Assembly: GCF_000374145.1 (NCBI RefSeq)
Contig: NZ_KB893653.1
Span: forward strand, 853,923 to 917,922
Length of the DNA stretch: 64,000 nt
Direction: 5' to 3'
From: Neomegalonema perideroedes DSM 15528
Lineage (GTDB): Bacteria > Pseudomonadota > Alphaproteobacteria > Rhodobacterales > Rhodobacteraceae
The translations under genes were made by a program, and so were the position numbers. Each line of letters starts with the position of its first letter. Position 1 is the first letter of the stretch. Below are positions 15,382 to 24,030 of this stretch, piece after piece. The notes beneath the pieces were generated by a model, which did no database searches, was not told the DNA's origin, and saw only the letters and a list, made by a program, of their open reading frames with translations.

Positions 15382-16746
15382 TCACCCCTTGCGCGGCTCC
15401 GTCAAGCGGAGCCTCCGCGCCATGGCCTCCCCGACGGCTCTGGCGAGGAGCGGCGGCGTGGCGTTGCCGATTCCGGTGCGGATCGTTCCGAGCTTGCCGA
15501 AGAACCGGAAGGAATCCGGGAAGCTTTGCAATCTGGCGGCCTCGCGGATGGTGAGCGCCCTTGTGGCGATGGGATGGACGTTCCGCGATCCTGAGATCAT
15601 GCCGAAGGTGGTCTGCACCGTGGCGGCGGGCTGGTCCCAGACTTGGCGCTTATAGGTGGTGTTGTATCCCGAGGGCGGCCTTTGCGCCGGATCGGCGTTG
15701 TCATGGGCGCTCGCGCCTTCCGGAACCTCCCAGAGCCAACCCAGCACATGATCCGGGTGGTCCACGGCGACGTGCAGCGGATCCGCGCCGCGCTCTCCCG
15801 CCTCCAGATAATCGAGATCCGAGCAGGCGTCTCCAAAACTCCGCCTCGCCGCGAGTCCTGCGCCATGACTGGGCTCGGGCGGCTCCGGCGCCCGCCCGAG
15901 CCTCCTGTCGACGGCGAGGAAGAAGACCCTCTCCCGATGCTGCGGAACGCCGAAATCCTGCGCGTCGAGCAGAGCGGTCCGCAGGTCGTATCCCGCTTCC
16001 CGAAACCCTTGGGCGATCTCCCGCCCGACCATCCCGCCCGAGGCCCCGCGCATGGAGGTGAGCTTCGCGACGTTCTCCATCACCGCGATTTTAGGCCGGA
16101 CCCGCCTGAGGATTCGCAGATATTCCCGAAAGAGCGCGTTGCGCGGATCGTCGCTTCTGCGTTTTCCGGTGAGGCTGAAGCCTTGGCAGGGCGGCCCTCC
16201 GATCAGCGCGTCGAGAGGCCCATGGGCCTCCAGAAACCCCGCCAGCTCTTTTTCCCCGAGGCTCCGCACGTCCCCCCCGAGGCGGGCCGCTTCGGGAAAA
16301 TTCGCGGCGTAGAGGGCGGCGAGGCCGTCGTCCTTCTCGACGAAGCCTGCGACGCGGAATCCGGCGCCGCGGAATCCAAGGCTCATGCCCCCGCATCCGG
16401 CGAAGAGGCTGAGCGCGGAGAACTCCGCCGGGGCTCCGGCCTCCAGCCGCGCCAATTCCTGCAGATAGGCGGAGTTTCCCGGCGTCGGCTTCTGCCGCGC
16501 CTCGCGTCGGGGATCATGGCCGCGGGCCGAGCGCAGATGAATCCGATAACGCTTCGGCCTTGGGCGCGCGGCTTCGGGGTCTTGCAGAGCCTTGGCGAGG
16601 CTTGCGGCTTCTTCGGGGCGCAAGAGTTTCGCGCCGCGCTCATATCCTGAGAGCCGATGCTGCGCGACCCCGCTGACGTCGGCGAGCCGCGCCTGAGAGA
16701 GTCCCGCTGCGATCCGGATCGCCTTGAGCTTCGCGCCTTCCGTCAC
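15382..16746 (-). CDS. HTH-fused DNA cytosine-C5 methyltransferase
   Basis: 454 residues from a GTG at 16746; no ATG exists before residue 121. Residues 5-55 form a Cro/CI-type HTH (AIRIAAGLSQARLADVSGV...LSGYERG). A basic linker leads to a full C5 methyltransferase: motif I SLFAGCGGMSLGF (113-125), motif IV GGPPCQGFS with catalytic Cys187, motif VI ENV (224-226), motif VIII QHRERV (269-274), a target-recognition region about 285-400, and motif X GIGNATPPLLARAVGEA. It would methylate cytosine in double-stranded DNA at a site that cannot be read from sequence. No restriction endonuclease is adjacent, so it looks like an orphan. The HTH suggests self-regulation, as in some restriction-modification systems. 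It starts 26 bp after the 3' end of tRNA-Ser. Confidence 0.93.
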   Translation of the reverse strand: MTEGAKLKAIRIAAGLSQARLADVSGVAQHRLSGYERGAKLLRPEEAASLAKALQDPEAARPRPKRYRIHLRSARGHDPRREARQKPTPGNSAYLQELARLEAGAPAEFSALSLFAGCGGMSLGFRGAGFRVAGFVEKDDGLAALYAANFPEAARLGGDVRSLGEKELAGFLEAHGPLDALIGGPPCQGFSLTGKRRSDDPRNALFREYLRILRRVRPKIAVMENVAKLTSMRGASGGMVGREIAQGFREAGYDLRTALLDAQDFGVPQHRERVFFLAVDRRLGRAPEPPEPSHGAGLAARRSFGDACSDLDYLEAGERGADPLHVAVDHPDHVLGWLWEVPEGASAHDNADPAQRPPSGYNTTYKRQVWDQPAATVQTTFGMISGSRNVHPIATRALTIREAARLQSFPDSFRFFGKLGTIRTGIGNATPPLLARAVGEAMARRLRLTEPRKG

Positions 16747-16772
16747 GCGCCGCCCCCAATCTGCGGAGGGCT

Positions 16773-16862
16773 TGGCGGAAGAGGTGGGATTCGAACCCAC
16801 GAACGGGTTTCCCCGTCGCTGGTTTTCAAGACCAGTGCCATCAACCGCTCGGCCACTCTTCC
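16773..16862 (-). tRNA. tRNA-Ser (anticodon TGA)
   Basis: 90-base class II tRNA with acceptor GGAAGAG/CTCTTCC, discriminator G, encoded CCA, anticodon loop CTTGAAA (TGA, serine), long variable arm and T-loop TTCGAAT. It lies in the GTA cluster between the methyltransferase and NlpC/P60 genes. Confidence 0.96.
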
Positions 16863-16888
16863 CCTGCGGCCTCGCCGCATGAGGGGCG

Positions 16889-16917
16889 TTTATAGGGGCG
16901 GAGCCTCGGCGGCGCAA
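16889..16917 (-). promoter_or_regulatory. Promoter of tRNA-Ser
   Basis: On the minus strand TTGCGC (16917-16912) and TATAAA (16894-16889) are separated by 17 bp, with the tRNA starting 27 bases after the -10. The -35 lies in a GGCG-CAA-CGCC hairpin that is repeated at 16937-16955. Confidence 0.7.
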
Positions 16918-16974
16918 CGCCGCCCTTTCAGGTTTTGGCGCAACGCCGCCCTTCATCCTTCCCGGAGACCCTGC

Positions 16975-17415
16975 ATGAGAACCTCCGACCTCGTTTTATC
17001 CGAGGCCCGGCTTTGGCTGGGCACGCCCTATCTGCATCAGCAATCGACTCGCGGCGCGGGCGTGGATTGCCTTGGTCTGGTGCGCGGAGTCTGGCGCGCG
17101 CTTTACGGCGAGGAGCCCGAGCCCACGCCCCCTTACGCGCCGGATTGGGGCGAGTCCGACGGCGCCGAGCCTTTGCAGGCGGCTGCGCGCCGCTGGCTTG
17201 ACGAGCTTCCGCTCTCCGCGCGCCTTCCCGGCGACGTCCTGCTTTTCCGGATGCGCCGCAGCGGCCCCGCGAAGCATGTCGGGATCCTCAGCGCCCCCGA
17301 CCGCATGATTCACGCCTGGAGCGGCCACGCCGTGGCGGAGACCCTCCTGGACCATCCATGGCGCCGACGCCTCGTCGGCGCCTTTCGCTTTCCCGCTCAT
17401 CCTCCGGAGTTCTGA
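16975..17415 (+). CDS. GTA NlpC/P60 cell-wall peptidase (gp14-like)
   Basis: 146 residues. Catalytic Cys32 in GAGVDCLGLVRGVW and His101 in AKHVGILSAPDRMIHAW fit NlpC/P60 cysteine peptidases. The GTA protein sits at the tail tip and opens recipient peptidoglycan. A GGAGA before the ATG at 16975 fixes the start. The gene lies 2.4 kb from the previous GTA gene because of the inserted block. A promoter for it would have to lie near the tRNA-Ser promoter region. Confidence 0.92.
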   Translation: MRTSDLVLSEARLWLGTPYLHQQSTRGAGVDCLGLVRGVWRALYGEEPEPTPPYAPDWGESDGAEPLQAAARRWLDELPLSARLPGDVLLFRMRRSGPAKHVGILSAPDRMIHAWSGHAVAETLLDHPWRRRLVGAFRFPAHPPEF

Positions 17416-17418
17416 CTT

Positions 17419-20400
17419 ATGGCGACTCTCGCCCTCATGGCGGCCGGCTCGGCCATCGGCTCGGCGCTTTTGCCCTCCGGCGTGGGCCTTTTGGGCGCGG
17501 CTTTGACGGGCGCTCAGATCGGTTCGGCCCTCGGCGGCGCTTTGGGCGGGATGCTGGATCAGCGCCTTCTCGGCTCCGGCTCGACGGCCGTTCAGGGGCC
17601 CCGCCTTCAGGATCTGCGCCTGACCGCCTCGACCGAGGGGGCTTCCGTTCCGCGTCTTTTCGGAACTCTGCGCCTTGGCGGCCAAGTCCTCTGGGCCTCC
17701 CGCTTTTCAGAGCGTCGGACGACCCGCAAGGCGGGAGGCGGCAAGGGCGCGCCGAGCGCCCGCGTGACGGAATACAGCTATGCGATCAGTCTGGCGGTGG
17801 GGCTCTGCGAGGGGCCGATCTCCAGCGTGGGGCGCATCTGGGCCGACGGCCAGCCTATGGACCTGAGCGGCGTGACTTGGCGCCTCCATCGCGGGACGGA
17901 GGATCAGGAGCCCGATCCCCTGATCCTCGCTTTGGAGGGCGCTTCGAACGCGCCCGCCTATCGGGGGCTGGCCTATCTGGTCTTCGAGGATCTCCCTCTG
18001 GCGGCCTTCGGCGACCGCGTCCCGCAGATTTCCGTCGAGACCCGCCGCGCCCCCGAGGAGGCGGAATCCCCGACCAGCCTGATTCGCGGCGTGACCCTGA
18101 TTCCCGGCGCGGGCGAATGGGTTCTGAACGCCGATCCGGTGATTCTGGAGGGCGCGGCTCCGGGCGCCTCGGCGGCTGAGCAAGCCGCCTCCGAGGGCCT
18201 CTCCTGGACGCCCAACCTCAACGCCTCCGCCGAGGTCTCGGATCTGGTCCTGTCTCTGGACCAGCTTCAGGATCAGGCCCCGAATCTGGAGAGCGCGGCT
18301 TTGGTCGTCTCTTGGTTCGGCGACGATCTGCGCTGCGGCTCCTGCCAGATCCGCCCCGGCGTGGAGCATGCTTCCGCCGCGGAGACCCGCGCGCCCTGGA
18401 TGTCCGGCGGCGTGGGGCGTCTGGGCGGACGGCTTTTAGCTCAGGACGGCTCCGGCCATGCGGTTTACGGCGGCACGCCCGCCGACGCCGGAGTCGTCTC
18501 GGCCATCCGCGACTTGCGCCGCCGAGGTCTGCGGGTGGTCTTTTATCCCTTCCTGATGATGGAGGTTCTCCCGACCAACGCGCTTCCCGACCCGTGGACC
18601 GGCGCTTCCGCGCAACCCGCCTTTCCGTGGCGCGGGCGGATCACCCTTTCGAAGGCTCCGAGCCGCCCCGGCTCGCCGGATCAGACCCCCGCCGCCGCCG
18701 CCGAAGTCGCGAGCTTCTTCGGCTCCGCCGCTCCGGGAGACTTCGGCCCCTGGAACGGCCTGAGCATCCCTTATTACGGCCCGGCGGAATGGTCCTTCCG
18801 CCGCCAGATCCTCCATTACGCCCATCTCTGCAAGGCGGCGGGCGGCGTGGAGGCTTTCCTCATCGGCTCCGAGATGCGCGGCCTGACTCAGATCCGCTCC
18901 GGCCCCGCGAACTATCCCGCCGTGGCGGCCTTCAAAGCCTTGGCGGCGGATGTGCGGGCCATCCTCGGCCCTGCGACGCAGATCAGCTATGCGGCGGATT
19001 GGTCGGAATATTTCGGCCATCACCCGCAGGACGGCTCCGGCGACGTCTTCTTTCATCTGGATCCGTTGTGGTCGGATCCGAATATCGATTTCGTGGGGAT
19101 CGACAATTACCTCCCCCTCTCCGACTGGCGCGAGGGCTCGACCCATCTCGACGCTGCTGCGGGCTCCATCCAGAACCTCGACTACCTGCGCGCCAACGTC
19201 GAAGGCGGCGAGGGCTATGATTGGTTCTACGCCTCCGCCTCCGACCGCTCCGCCCAGATCCGCACGCCGATCACGGACGGCGCCCATGGCGAGCCTTGGG
19301 TCTTCCGCCCGAAGGACATCCGCAATTGGTGGAGCCGCCCCCATCACGACCGCCCCGGCGGCATCCGCAGCCCCGCGCCGACGGCTTGGACTCCCGGCTC
19401 CAAGCCCATCTGGTTCACGGAATGCGGCTGTCCTGCGGTGGACAAGGGCGCGAACCAGCCCAACGTCTTCCACGACCCCAAAAGCTCGGAGAGCGCCCTC
19501 CCTTATTTCTCGACCGGCGCGCGCGACGACGCCATGCAGAGCGCCTATCTTCAGGCTTTGCTCGGCTATTGGTCCGATCCGTCGAGGAACCCGCCCGGCT
19601 TCCTCGACGCCTCCAACATCCACGTCTGGACTTGGGACGCCCGCCCCTATCCGCAATTCCCCCTGCGGACGGATCTCTGGTCCGACGGCCCGAACTGGGC
19701 TTTAGGCCATTGGCTGACGGGCCGGCTGGGCTCGGCTTCTCTGGCTGCGGCGGTCCGCGAGATCTGCGCGGCGGCGGGCGAGCCCGAGGCCGACGCCTCC
19801 CGCCTTGAAGGCTCCGTGGCGGGCTATGCTCTGGACCGCTCCATGTCCGCCCGCGAGGCTCTGACGCCCTTGTCTCTGGTCCATGGCTTCGACGCCGTGG
19901 AGAGCGCGGGCCGCCTGATCTTCGTTCCGCGCGGGGCGCCGCCTGCGGCCGAATTGACGGAGGATGATCTCGTCCTTGCGGAGGCCCCGGATTCCGAAGT
20001 CTGGAGCCTGACCCGCGCGCAGGAGTCGGATCTTCCCGCCGTGGTGCGGGTGGTCCACCTCCGCCCCGAATCCGAGGACCGGCGCGGCGCCGCCGAGGCC
20101 GCCGCTCCGGGCGCTTCGGGCCGCCGCGTGGAGATTCTGGAGGCCCCCATGGCTCTGGATTCCGCCGCCGCCCGCTTCGTGGCGGAGCGCTGGCTCGCCG
20201 AAGCTTGGGCGGGCCGCGAGAAGGCGCGCTTCGCTTTGCCGCCTTCGCGTTCGGGGCTTCAGCCCGGCGACGTGATCCGCTTCGCGCCGGAGGGCGCGGT
20301 CCCGGCCTTCCATCGCATCGACCGTCTGGAGGATTCCCTCGCCCTGACGGTGGAGGCGACCCGCGTCGAGCCGCCTTTGCATCGCCCCGCCTCCCTGAGC

Positions 20401-21393
20401 GCCCCGCTTCCCTCCTCGCCGAGAAGCGTCGTCCCCGGGCCTCTGATCGGCGAATTGGCGGATCTTCCCATGGGGCCCTCTCAGGACGCGGGCGGCGGCG
20501 AGGCCCCGCTTTGGGCCGCCGCCTTCGCCTCGCCTTGGACCGGTCCGGCCCTGCTCTGGCGCGAGGCTGCGCCGGACGAATGGGTCTTGGCCGCCCGTCT
20601 GGAGACTCCCGCCGTCATGGGCCGCCTTCTGGAGCCCTTGCCGCCGTCTTCGCCGCATCTCTGGACGCGCGGAGCGGGCCTTTTGGCGGGTCTGGCGGGC
20701 GGGGGCTCCGCGCCGCCGCTTTTGGGCCGACCTCCGGGCGCGGTCTATAACGGCGCCAATGCGGCGGCGATCCGGACTCCTTCGGGCGCCTGGGAGATCG
20801 TCCAATTCTCCGCCGCGCGTCTGGAGGCCCCCGGCGTCTGGCGTCTCGGTCCCTTGCTGCGGGGCAGGGCGGGGACCGAGCATCTTTGCGCGGAGGCTCT
20901 CCCCGCCGGTTCGCGCTTTCTCTTGCTGGACGAAGCCGTGGTTCCGGTCCCCGAGGCTCCTTTAGGTCTGACGCGGCGCTGGCGCTTCGCCCCGGCCTCC
21001 CTGAGCTGGGCCGATTCCCGCGCTTCGGCTCAAGAGGCCGCTTCCGGAGGAGCCGCCTTCCGCCCCTATTCCCCGGCGCGGCTCCGCGCCGATCTGGAGC
21101 CCTCCGGCGATCTCTCCCTGAGCTGGTCCCGCCGCTCCCGGGGCTCCGCCGACGGCTGGTCCGAACCGGAGGACCCGCCTTTGAACGAAACCCGCGAGGC
21201 TTATCGCCTTGAGATCCGTTCGGGCGGCCTTTTGCGCCGCGCCGAGACTCTGACGGCGCCGTCCTTCCTTTATTCCGCCGCCGCCCGCGCCTCCGACGGC
21301 GCGAGCCTCCCGCTTGACGTCTCCGTGGCCCAGCTCTCCGCGAGCTTCGGCCCCGGCGTCTTCACGAGGACCATCGTCGACGCCCCTTCCTGA
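17419..21393 (+). CDS. GTA host-contact megaprotein (TIM-barrel-like, gp15)
   Basis: 1324 residues, as for RcGTA gp15. The N terminus has Gly-rich hydrophobic helices (MATLALMAAGSAIGSALLPSG). A tail-hub part follows (VPRLFGTLRLGGQVLWASRF). The central glycoside-hydrolase TIM-barrel-like domain lies at about residues 430-780, with IDFVGIDNYLPLSDW and KPIWFTECGCPAVDKGANQPN. The phage-tail domain with VWSLTRAQESDLPAVVRVVHL comes after it, then a long C-terminal region. It forms the central tail fibre/megatron contacting the recipient cell. It starts three bases after the NlpC/P60 stop. Confidence 0.93.
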   Translation: MATLALMAAGSAIGSALLPSGVGLLGAALTGAQIGSALGGALGGMLDQRLLGSGSTAVQGPRLQDLRLTASTEGASVPRLFGTLRLGGQVLWASRFSERRTTRKAGGGKGAPSARVTEYSYAISLAVGLCEGPISSVGRIWADGQPMDLSGVTWRLHRGTEDQEPDPLILALEGASNAPAYRGLAYLVFEDLPLAAFGDRVPQISVETRRAPEEAESPTSLIRGVTLIPGAGEWVLNADPVILEGAAPGASAAEQAASEGLSWTPNLNASAEVSDLVLSLDQLQDQAPNLESAALVVSWFGDDLRCGSCQIRPGVEHASAAETRAPWMSGGVGRLGGRLLAQDGSGHAVYGGTPADAGVVSAIRDLRRRGLRVVFYPFLMMEVLPTNALPDPWTGASAQPAFPWRGRITLSKAPSRPGSPDQTPAAAAEVASFFGSAAPGDFGPWNGLSIPYYGPAEWSFRRQILHYAHLCKAAGGVEAFLIGSEMRGLTQIRSGPANYPAVAAFKALAADVRAILGPATQISYAADWSEYFGHHPQDGSGDVFFHLDPLWSDPNIDFVGIDNYLPLSDWREGSTHLDAAAGSIQNLDYLRANVEGGEGYDWFYASASDRSAQIRTPITDGAHGEPWVFRPKDIRNWWSRPHHDRPGGIRSPAPTAWTPGSKPIWFTECGCPAVDKGANQPNVFHDPKSSESALPYFSTGARDDAMQSAYLQALLGYWSDPSRNPPGFLDASNIHVWTWDARPYPQFPLRTDLWSDGPNWALGHWLTGRLGSASLAAAVREICAAAGEPEADASRLEGSVAGYALDRSMSAREALTPLSLVHGFDAVESAGRLIFVPRGAPPAAELTEDDLVLAEAPDSEVWSLTRAQESDLPAVVRVVHLRPESEDRRGAAEAAAPGASGRRVEILEAPMALDSAAARFVAERWLAEAWAGREKARFALPPSRSGLQPGDVIRFAPEGAVPAFHRIDRLEDSLALTVEATRVEPPLHRPASLSAPLPSSPRSVVPGPLIGELADLPMGPSQDAGGGEAPLWAAAFASPWTGPALLWREAAPDEWVLAARLETPAVMGRLLEPLPPSSPHLWTRGAGLLAGLAGGGSAPPLLGRPPGAVYNGANAAAIRTPSGAWEIVQFSAARLEAPGVWRLGPLLRGRAGTEHLCAEALPAGSRFLLLDEAVVPVPEAPLGLTRRWRFAPASLSWADSRASAQEAASGGAAFRPYSPARLRADLEPSGDLSLSWSRRSRGSADGWSEPEDPPLNETREAYRLEIRSGGLLRRAETLTAPSFLYSAAARASDGASLPLDVSVAQLSASFGPGVFTRTIVDAPS

Positions 21394-21416
21394 TCTTCCC
21401 TTCTGAAAGCCCCTCC

Positions 21417-22424
21417 ATGCCTTTGAAGACCGATCTTCCCGCCGAGGCTCTGGCGCCTTTGACCGAGGCGGCGGCCGCGCTCGGCTGCGAGACCGCGATC
21501 CTCGCGGCGCTCCTCCACCGCGAGAGCGGTCATTTGCGCGGCTCCGCGCGTCTGGCCGCCCGCCGTTTCGAACCTCACGTTTTCCGCCGTCTGGGCGGCG
21601 GCCTCGCCGCCTCCCACGCCGGAGCCGCTCGGCTCGACCCCGAACGCGCCGAACAGGCCAGCAGCCACGGCGCGCCTCAGATCATGGGCCATCACGCGCG
21701 GATGCTGGGCTACGCCTCGGCTTCGGCGATGCGGGCGGCCTTTTTGGAAGGCGGCTGGCCCGAGCAGATCCGCGCCTTGCGCCTTTACGCCGAGCGGACG
21801 GGCCTCGCCTCTCCGCTCCGGGCTCTGAACATGGCCGAGATCGCCCGGATCTATAACGGCCCCGCCTACGCCCGCGCCGGCTACGACCTGAAGCTCGCCG
21901 CCGATCACGCGCGGATTTCGGGCGCCTCCCCGCCGCGCGCTCTGAGGCTCGGCGATCAGGGCGAGGCGGTGGCCCGGCTTCAGCGCGCTTTGAGCGCGGC
22001 GGGCCGTCCGGTCGGGCAAGACGGCGTCTTCGGCCCCCAAACGGAGGCGGCCTTGCGCGCCTTCCAGCAGGCGCGCGGCCTGACTCCCGATGGTCTGGCC
22101 GGAGCCCTGACGCAAGCCGCTCTGGAATCCTCCGGCCTCCTTGAGCCCTCCGGAGATCCCGCGCCCTCCCGCCTCGACGTGGAGGCCGACCGCCTCGTCC
22201 GCCATCGCGGCAAGCTCGTCGGGCTTTTGGGAGCGCTCTTCGCCCTCCGCGAGGATCTCGCCTTTTGGCTCGACCGCTTCGGCTTCGATCCCGGAGTTCT
22301 GTCCGAGCTTTGGGCGCGTCTGGCGGCGGCGCCTCTGGAGCGCTGGGCTTTGGCGGCTCTGGCTGCGGCCGTCCTTTGGCCGCGCCTCGCGCCTTTCGCG
22401 CGCCGCCTTGCGGAGCGCGCCTGA
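21417..22424 (+). CDS. N-acetylmuramidase with peptidoglycan-binding domain (putative GTA endolysin)
   Basis: 335 residues. The N-terminal 170 residues match the N-acetylmuramidase (DUF3380) family: AILAALLHRESGHLRG with Glu36, RRFEPHVFRR, the SSHGAPQIMGHHARMLGY motif and IARIYNGPAYARAGYD. A PG_binding_1 repeat follows at about 185-245 (LRLGDQGEAVARLQ...DGVFGPQTEAALRAFQ). A hydrophobic stretch near 308-325 may anchor it. It would cut the glycan backbone, probably to release particles from the producer. It is 23 bp after gp15 and its stop overlaps the next start (TGATGA). Confidence 0.88.
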   Translation: MPLKTDLPAEALAPLTEAAAALGCETAILAALLHRESGHLRGSARLAARRFEPHVFRRLGGGLAASHAGAARLDPERAEQASSHGAPQIMGHHARMLGYASASAMRAAFLEGGWPEQIRALRLYAERTGLASPLRALNMAEIARIYNGPAYARAGYDLKLAADHARISGASPPRALRLGDQGEAVARLQRALSAAGRPVGQDGVFGPQTEAALRAFQQARGLTPDGLAGALTQAALESSGLLEPSGDPAPSRLDVEADRLVRHRGKLVGLLGALFALREDLAFWLDRFGFDPGVLSELWARLAAAPLERWALAALAAAVLWPRLAPFARRLAERA

Positions 22425-22693
22425 TGACCCCCCAATTCGGAGTCCGGATGGATTGGCTTGAACGTTTCAGCTCCGCCCTGACGACCAAGAGTCTGGCGAC
22501 GACCTCCGCCCTTTCGGCTGCGGGGGGCGTGGCGGCGGAGCAGGCGCCGCGCCTTTCCGAGGCGGTTCTGTTCCATGCGGGCGGCTATGGCGTGACCCTC
22601 CCCGCGCTCTCTCTTCTCGTCGCGATCGCGGCGGGGACGCTGAGCATCTTCAAACCCTTGATCGCGGCCTGCCTGCGCGGCCGCTCCCGCTGA
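22424..22693 (+). CDS. Small membrane protein, probable holin
   Basis: 89 residues with one strong TM helix (PALSLLVAIAAGTLSIFKPLI) and a weaker hydrophobic stretch before it, plus a basic end LRGRSR. Its size, membrane nature and position right after the muramidase fit a holin-like pore. The start overlaps the upstream stop; an alternative ATG at 22448 has GGAG at closer spacing and may be the true start. Confidence 0.65.
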   Translation: MTPQFGVRMDWLERFSSALTTKSLATTSALSAAGGVAAEQAPRLSEAVLFHAGGYGVTLPALSLLVAIAAGTLSIFKPLIAACLRGRSR

Positions 22694-22711
22694 TCCTCCC
22701 CCGGAGATGTC

Positions 22712-23635
22712 ATGAAGCTTCCTTCGCTCCTCCTCGCGGTTCTGGCCGCGAGCCTTCTGGCTGTGGGCGTCGCCGCCCCGCGGCTGAATTTTTCGCCCTC
22801 CGCGCCCTCCTCCTCCTCCTCCTCCGATCTGCGCCTTTCCCAGCGCCTGGAGGACGCGGGCTGGCGCCTCGTCGAGGGACTTGATCCAGGCCCCGCCCGC
22901 CGCCTTTCTCCGCCTGCGAGTCTGATCGGCGGGGGCGCGGCCCTTCCCGAATCCCCGAGCTGGTTCGCGCTGATCCGCGCGATTCATCCGCCTTCCGCCC
23001 GTTTGCCGATGGAGTCCCGCAGCGAATGCGGCGGGACGCTCTATCGCGGCGGGATCGTCGTGACGGCGGCCCATTGTCTGGCGGAGGACTGGACCCGCGT
23101 CGAGGTTCTGATCCAGCCTGAGGGCCGCGAGCATGGCCGCGCGCTCTGGAGTCTGGGCCTCGCCGCCCTCGACGCCGAATTTGAACCCGACGGCGCGGGC
23201 CTCCACCGCCATGACCGGGCGGTCCTCCAGCTTCCCGAGGATCCCGGCGGCGGCCTTGAGCTTCCTCAGAGCGCCCGCGCCCAGATCTCCGTCGGCGAGA
23301 CCCTGACGATCTTCGGCATGGGTCTGGATGAGGAGGGCCGGCTCGCGGAGAGCGTCCGGACCTGCCGTCAGCGGGTGACGGACGTCCGCCTCGGCGTCTT
23401 CGAGGCTTTGGGCGATCTTTGCCGCTTCCGCGACGCCGACAGCGGCGGCCTCGCCGCGCGGCTTCTCCCGCAAGGCGAGGCGGTTCCCGTCGGAATCGTC
23501 TCGCATCGCCTTCAGGGGGCCGAGGAGCGGCAATTCTACGCCCCTCTGCATCCGACGCGGATTCGCGCGGCCTCGGCGGCCTTCGCCGACCCCCCTCCTC
23601 CGGAGCCCCTTGCGGATTTCCGGCGGCGGCCCTAA
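22712..23635 (+). CDS. Secreted trypsin-like serine protease (S1)
   Basis: 307 residues with an N-terminal signal or anchor (MKLPSLLLAVLAASLLAVGVAA), then a Ser-rich linker. The S1 catalytic triad is His121 in VVTAAHC, Asp168 in RHDRAVL and Ser244 in DADSGGLAA. The usual GDSGGP is changed to ADSGGL around the serine. It would act in the periplasm or outside the cell. It follows the holin-like gene by 18 bp in the same direction and may be part of the GTA transcript, though no GTA role for such a protease is known to me. Confidence 0.8.
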   Translation: MKLPSLLLAVLAASLLAVGVAAPRLNFSPSAPSSSSSSDLRLSQRLEDAGWRLVEGLDPGPARRLSPPASLIGGGAALPESPSWFALIRAIHPPSARLPMESRSECGGTLYRGGIVVTAAHCLAEDWTRVEVLIQPEGREHGRALWSLGLAALDAEFEPDGAGLHRHDRAVLQLPEDPGGGLELPQSARAQISVGETLTIFGMGLDEEGRLAESVRTCRQRVTDVRLGVFEALGDLCRFRDADSGGLAARLLPQGEAVPVGIVSHRLQGAEERQFYAPLHPTRIRAASAAFADPPPPEPLADFRRRP

Positions 23636-23667
23636 ACCCCCGCGGCCATTCGCCCGAGGGTTCCCCC

Positions 23668-24024
23668 ATGACGCTCTCTTCGCCCTATGTTCTGCCGATT
23701 CTGCTGCTGATCTGCTCGAACGTCTTCATGACCATCGCCTGGTACGGCCACCTGAAATTCCCTCAGGCCTCCCTGACGACGGCGGTCATGGCCTCATGGG
23801 GGGTGGCCTTCGTGGAATATTGGCTTGCGGTGCCCGCCAACCGCATCGGCTATGCGGTTTATTCCGGCGCCGAGCTGAAGACGATGCAGGAAGTGATCTC
23901 CCTGACGGTCTTCGTGGGCTTCGCCGTAACGGTCCTCGGCGAGCGCCTGACGTGGAATCACGCCTTCGGCTTCGCCTTCATCGCCTTAGGGGCCTTCTTC
24001 ATCTTCAAAGGCCCCTTTTCCTGA
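23668..24024 (+). CDS. DUF486 family membrane protein
   Basis: 118 residues with four hydrophobic segments. Segments ICSNVFMTIAWYGHLKF, SWGVAFVEYWLAVPANRIGY and LKTMQEVISLTVFVGF are the DUF486 signature. These small proteins resemble drug/metabolite transporter halves; the substrate is unknown. GAGGG lies before the ATG. It converges with folC, six bases apart. Confidence 0.9.
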   Translation: MTLSSPYVLPILLLICSNVFMTIAWYGHLKFPQASLTTAVMASWGVAFVEYWLAVPANRIGYAVYSGAELKTMQEVISLTVFVGFAVTVLGERLTWNHAFGFAFIALGAFFIFKGPFS

Positions 24025-24030
24025 GCTTTT

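Noticed and set aside
14627-16746. Restriction-modification system
   Set aside because: Only methyltransferases are present; the second enzyme is a small-molecule-type methyltransferase, not a nuclease, and no endonuclease lies nearby.
16747-16974. Open frames extending the cytosine methyltransferase and the NlpC/P60 gene across tRNA-Ser
   Set aside because: Both extensions translate the tRNA gene (text such as IRTHERVSP and FVGSNPTSS), a known artefact. GTG 16746 and ATG 16975 are better starts.
4156-23635. Active prophage
   Set aside because: No integrase, excisionase, repressor, replication or att sites are visible, while gene content and order are those of RcGTA-type agents.
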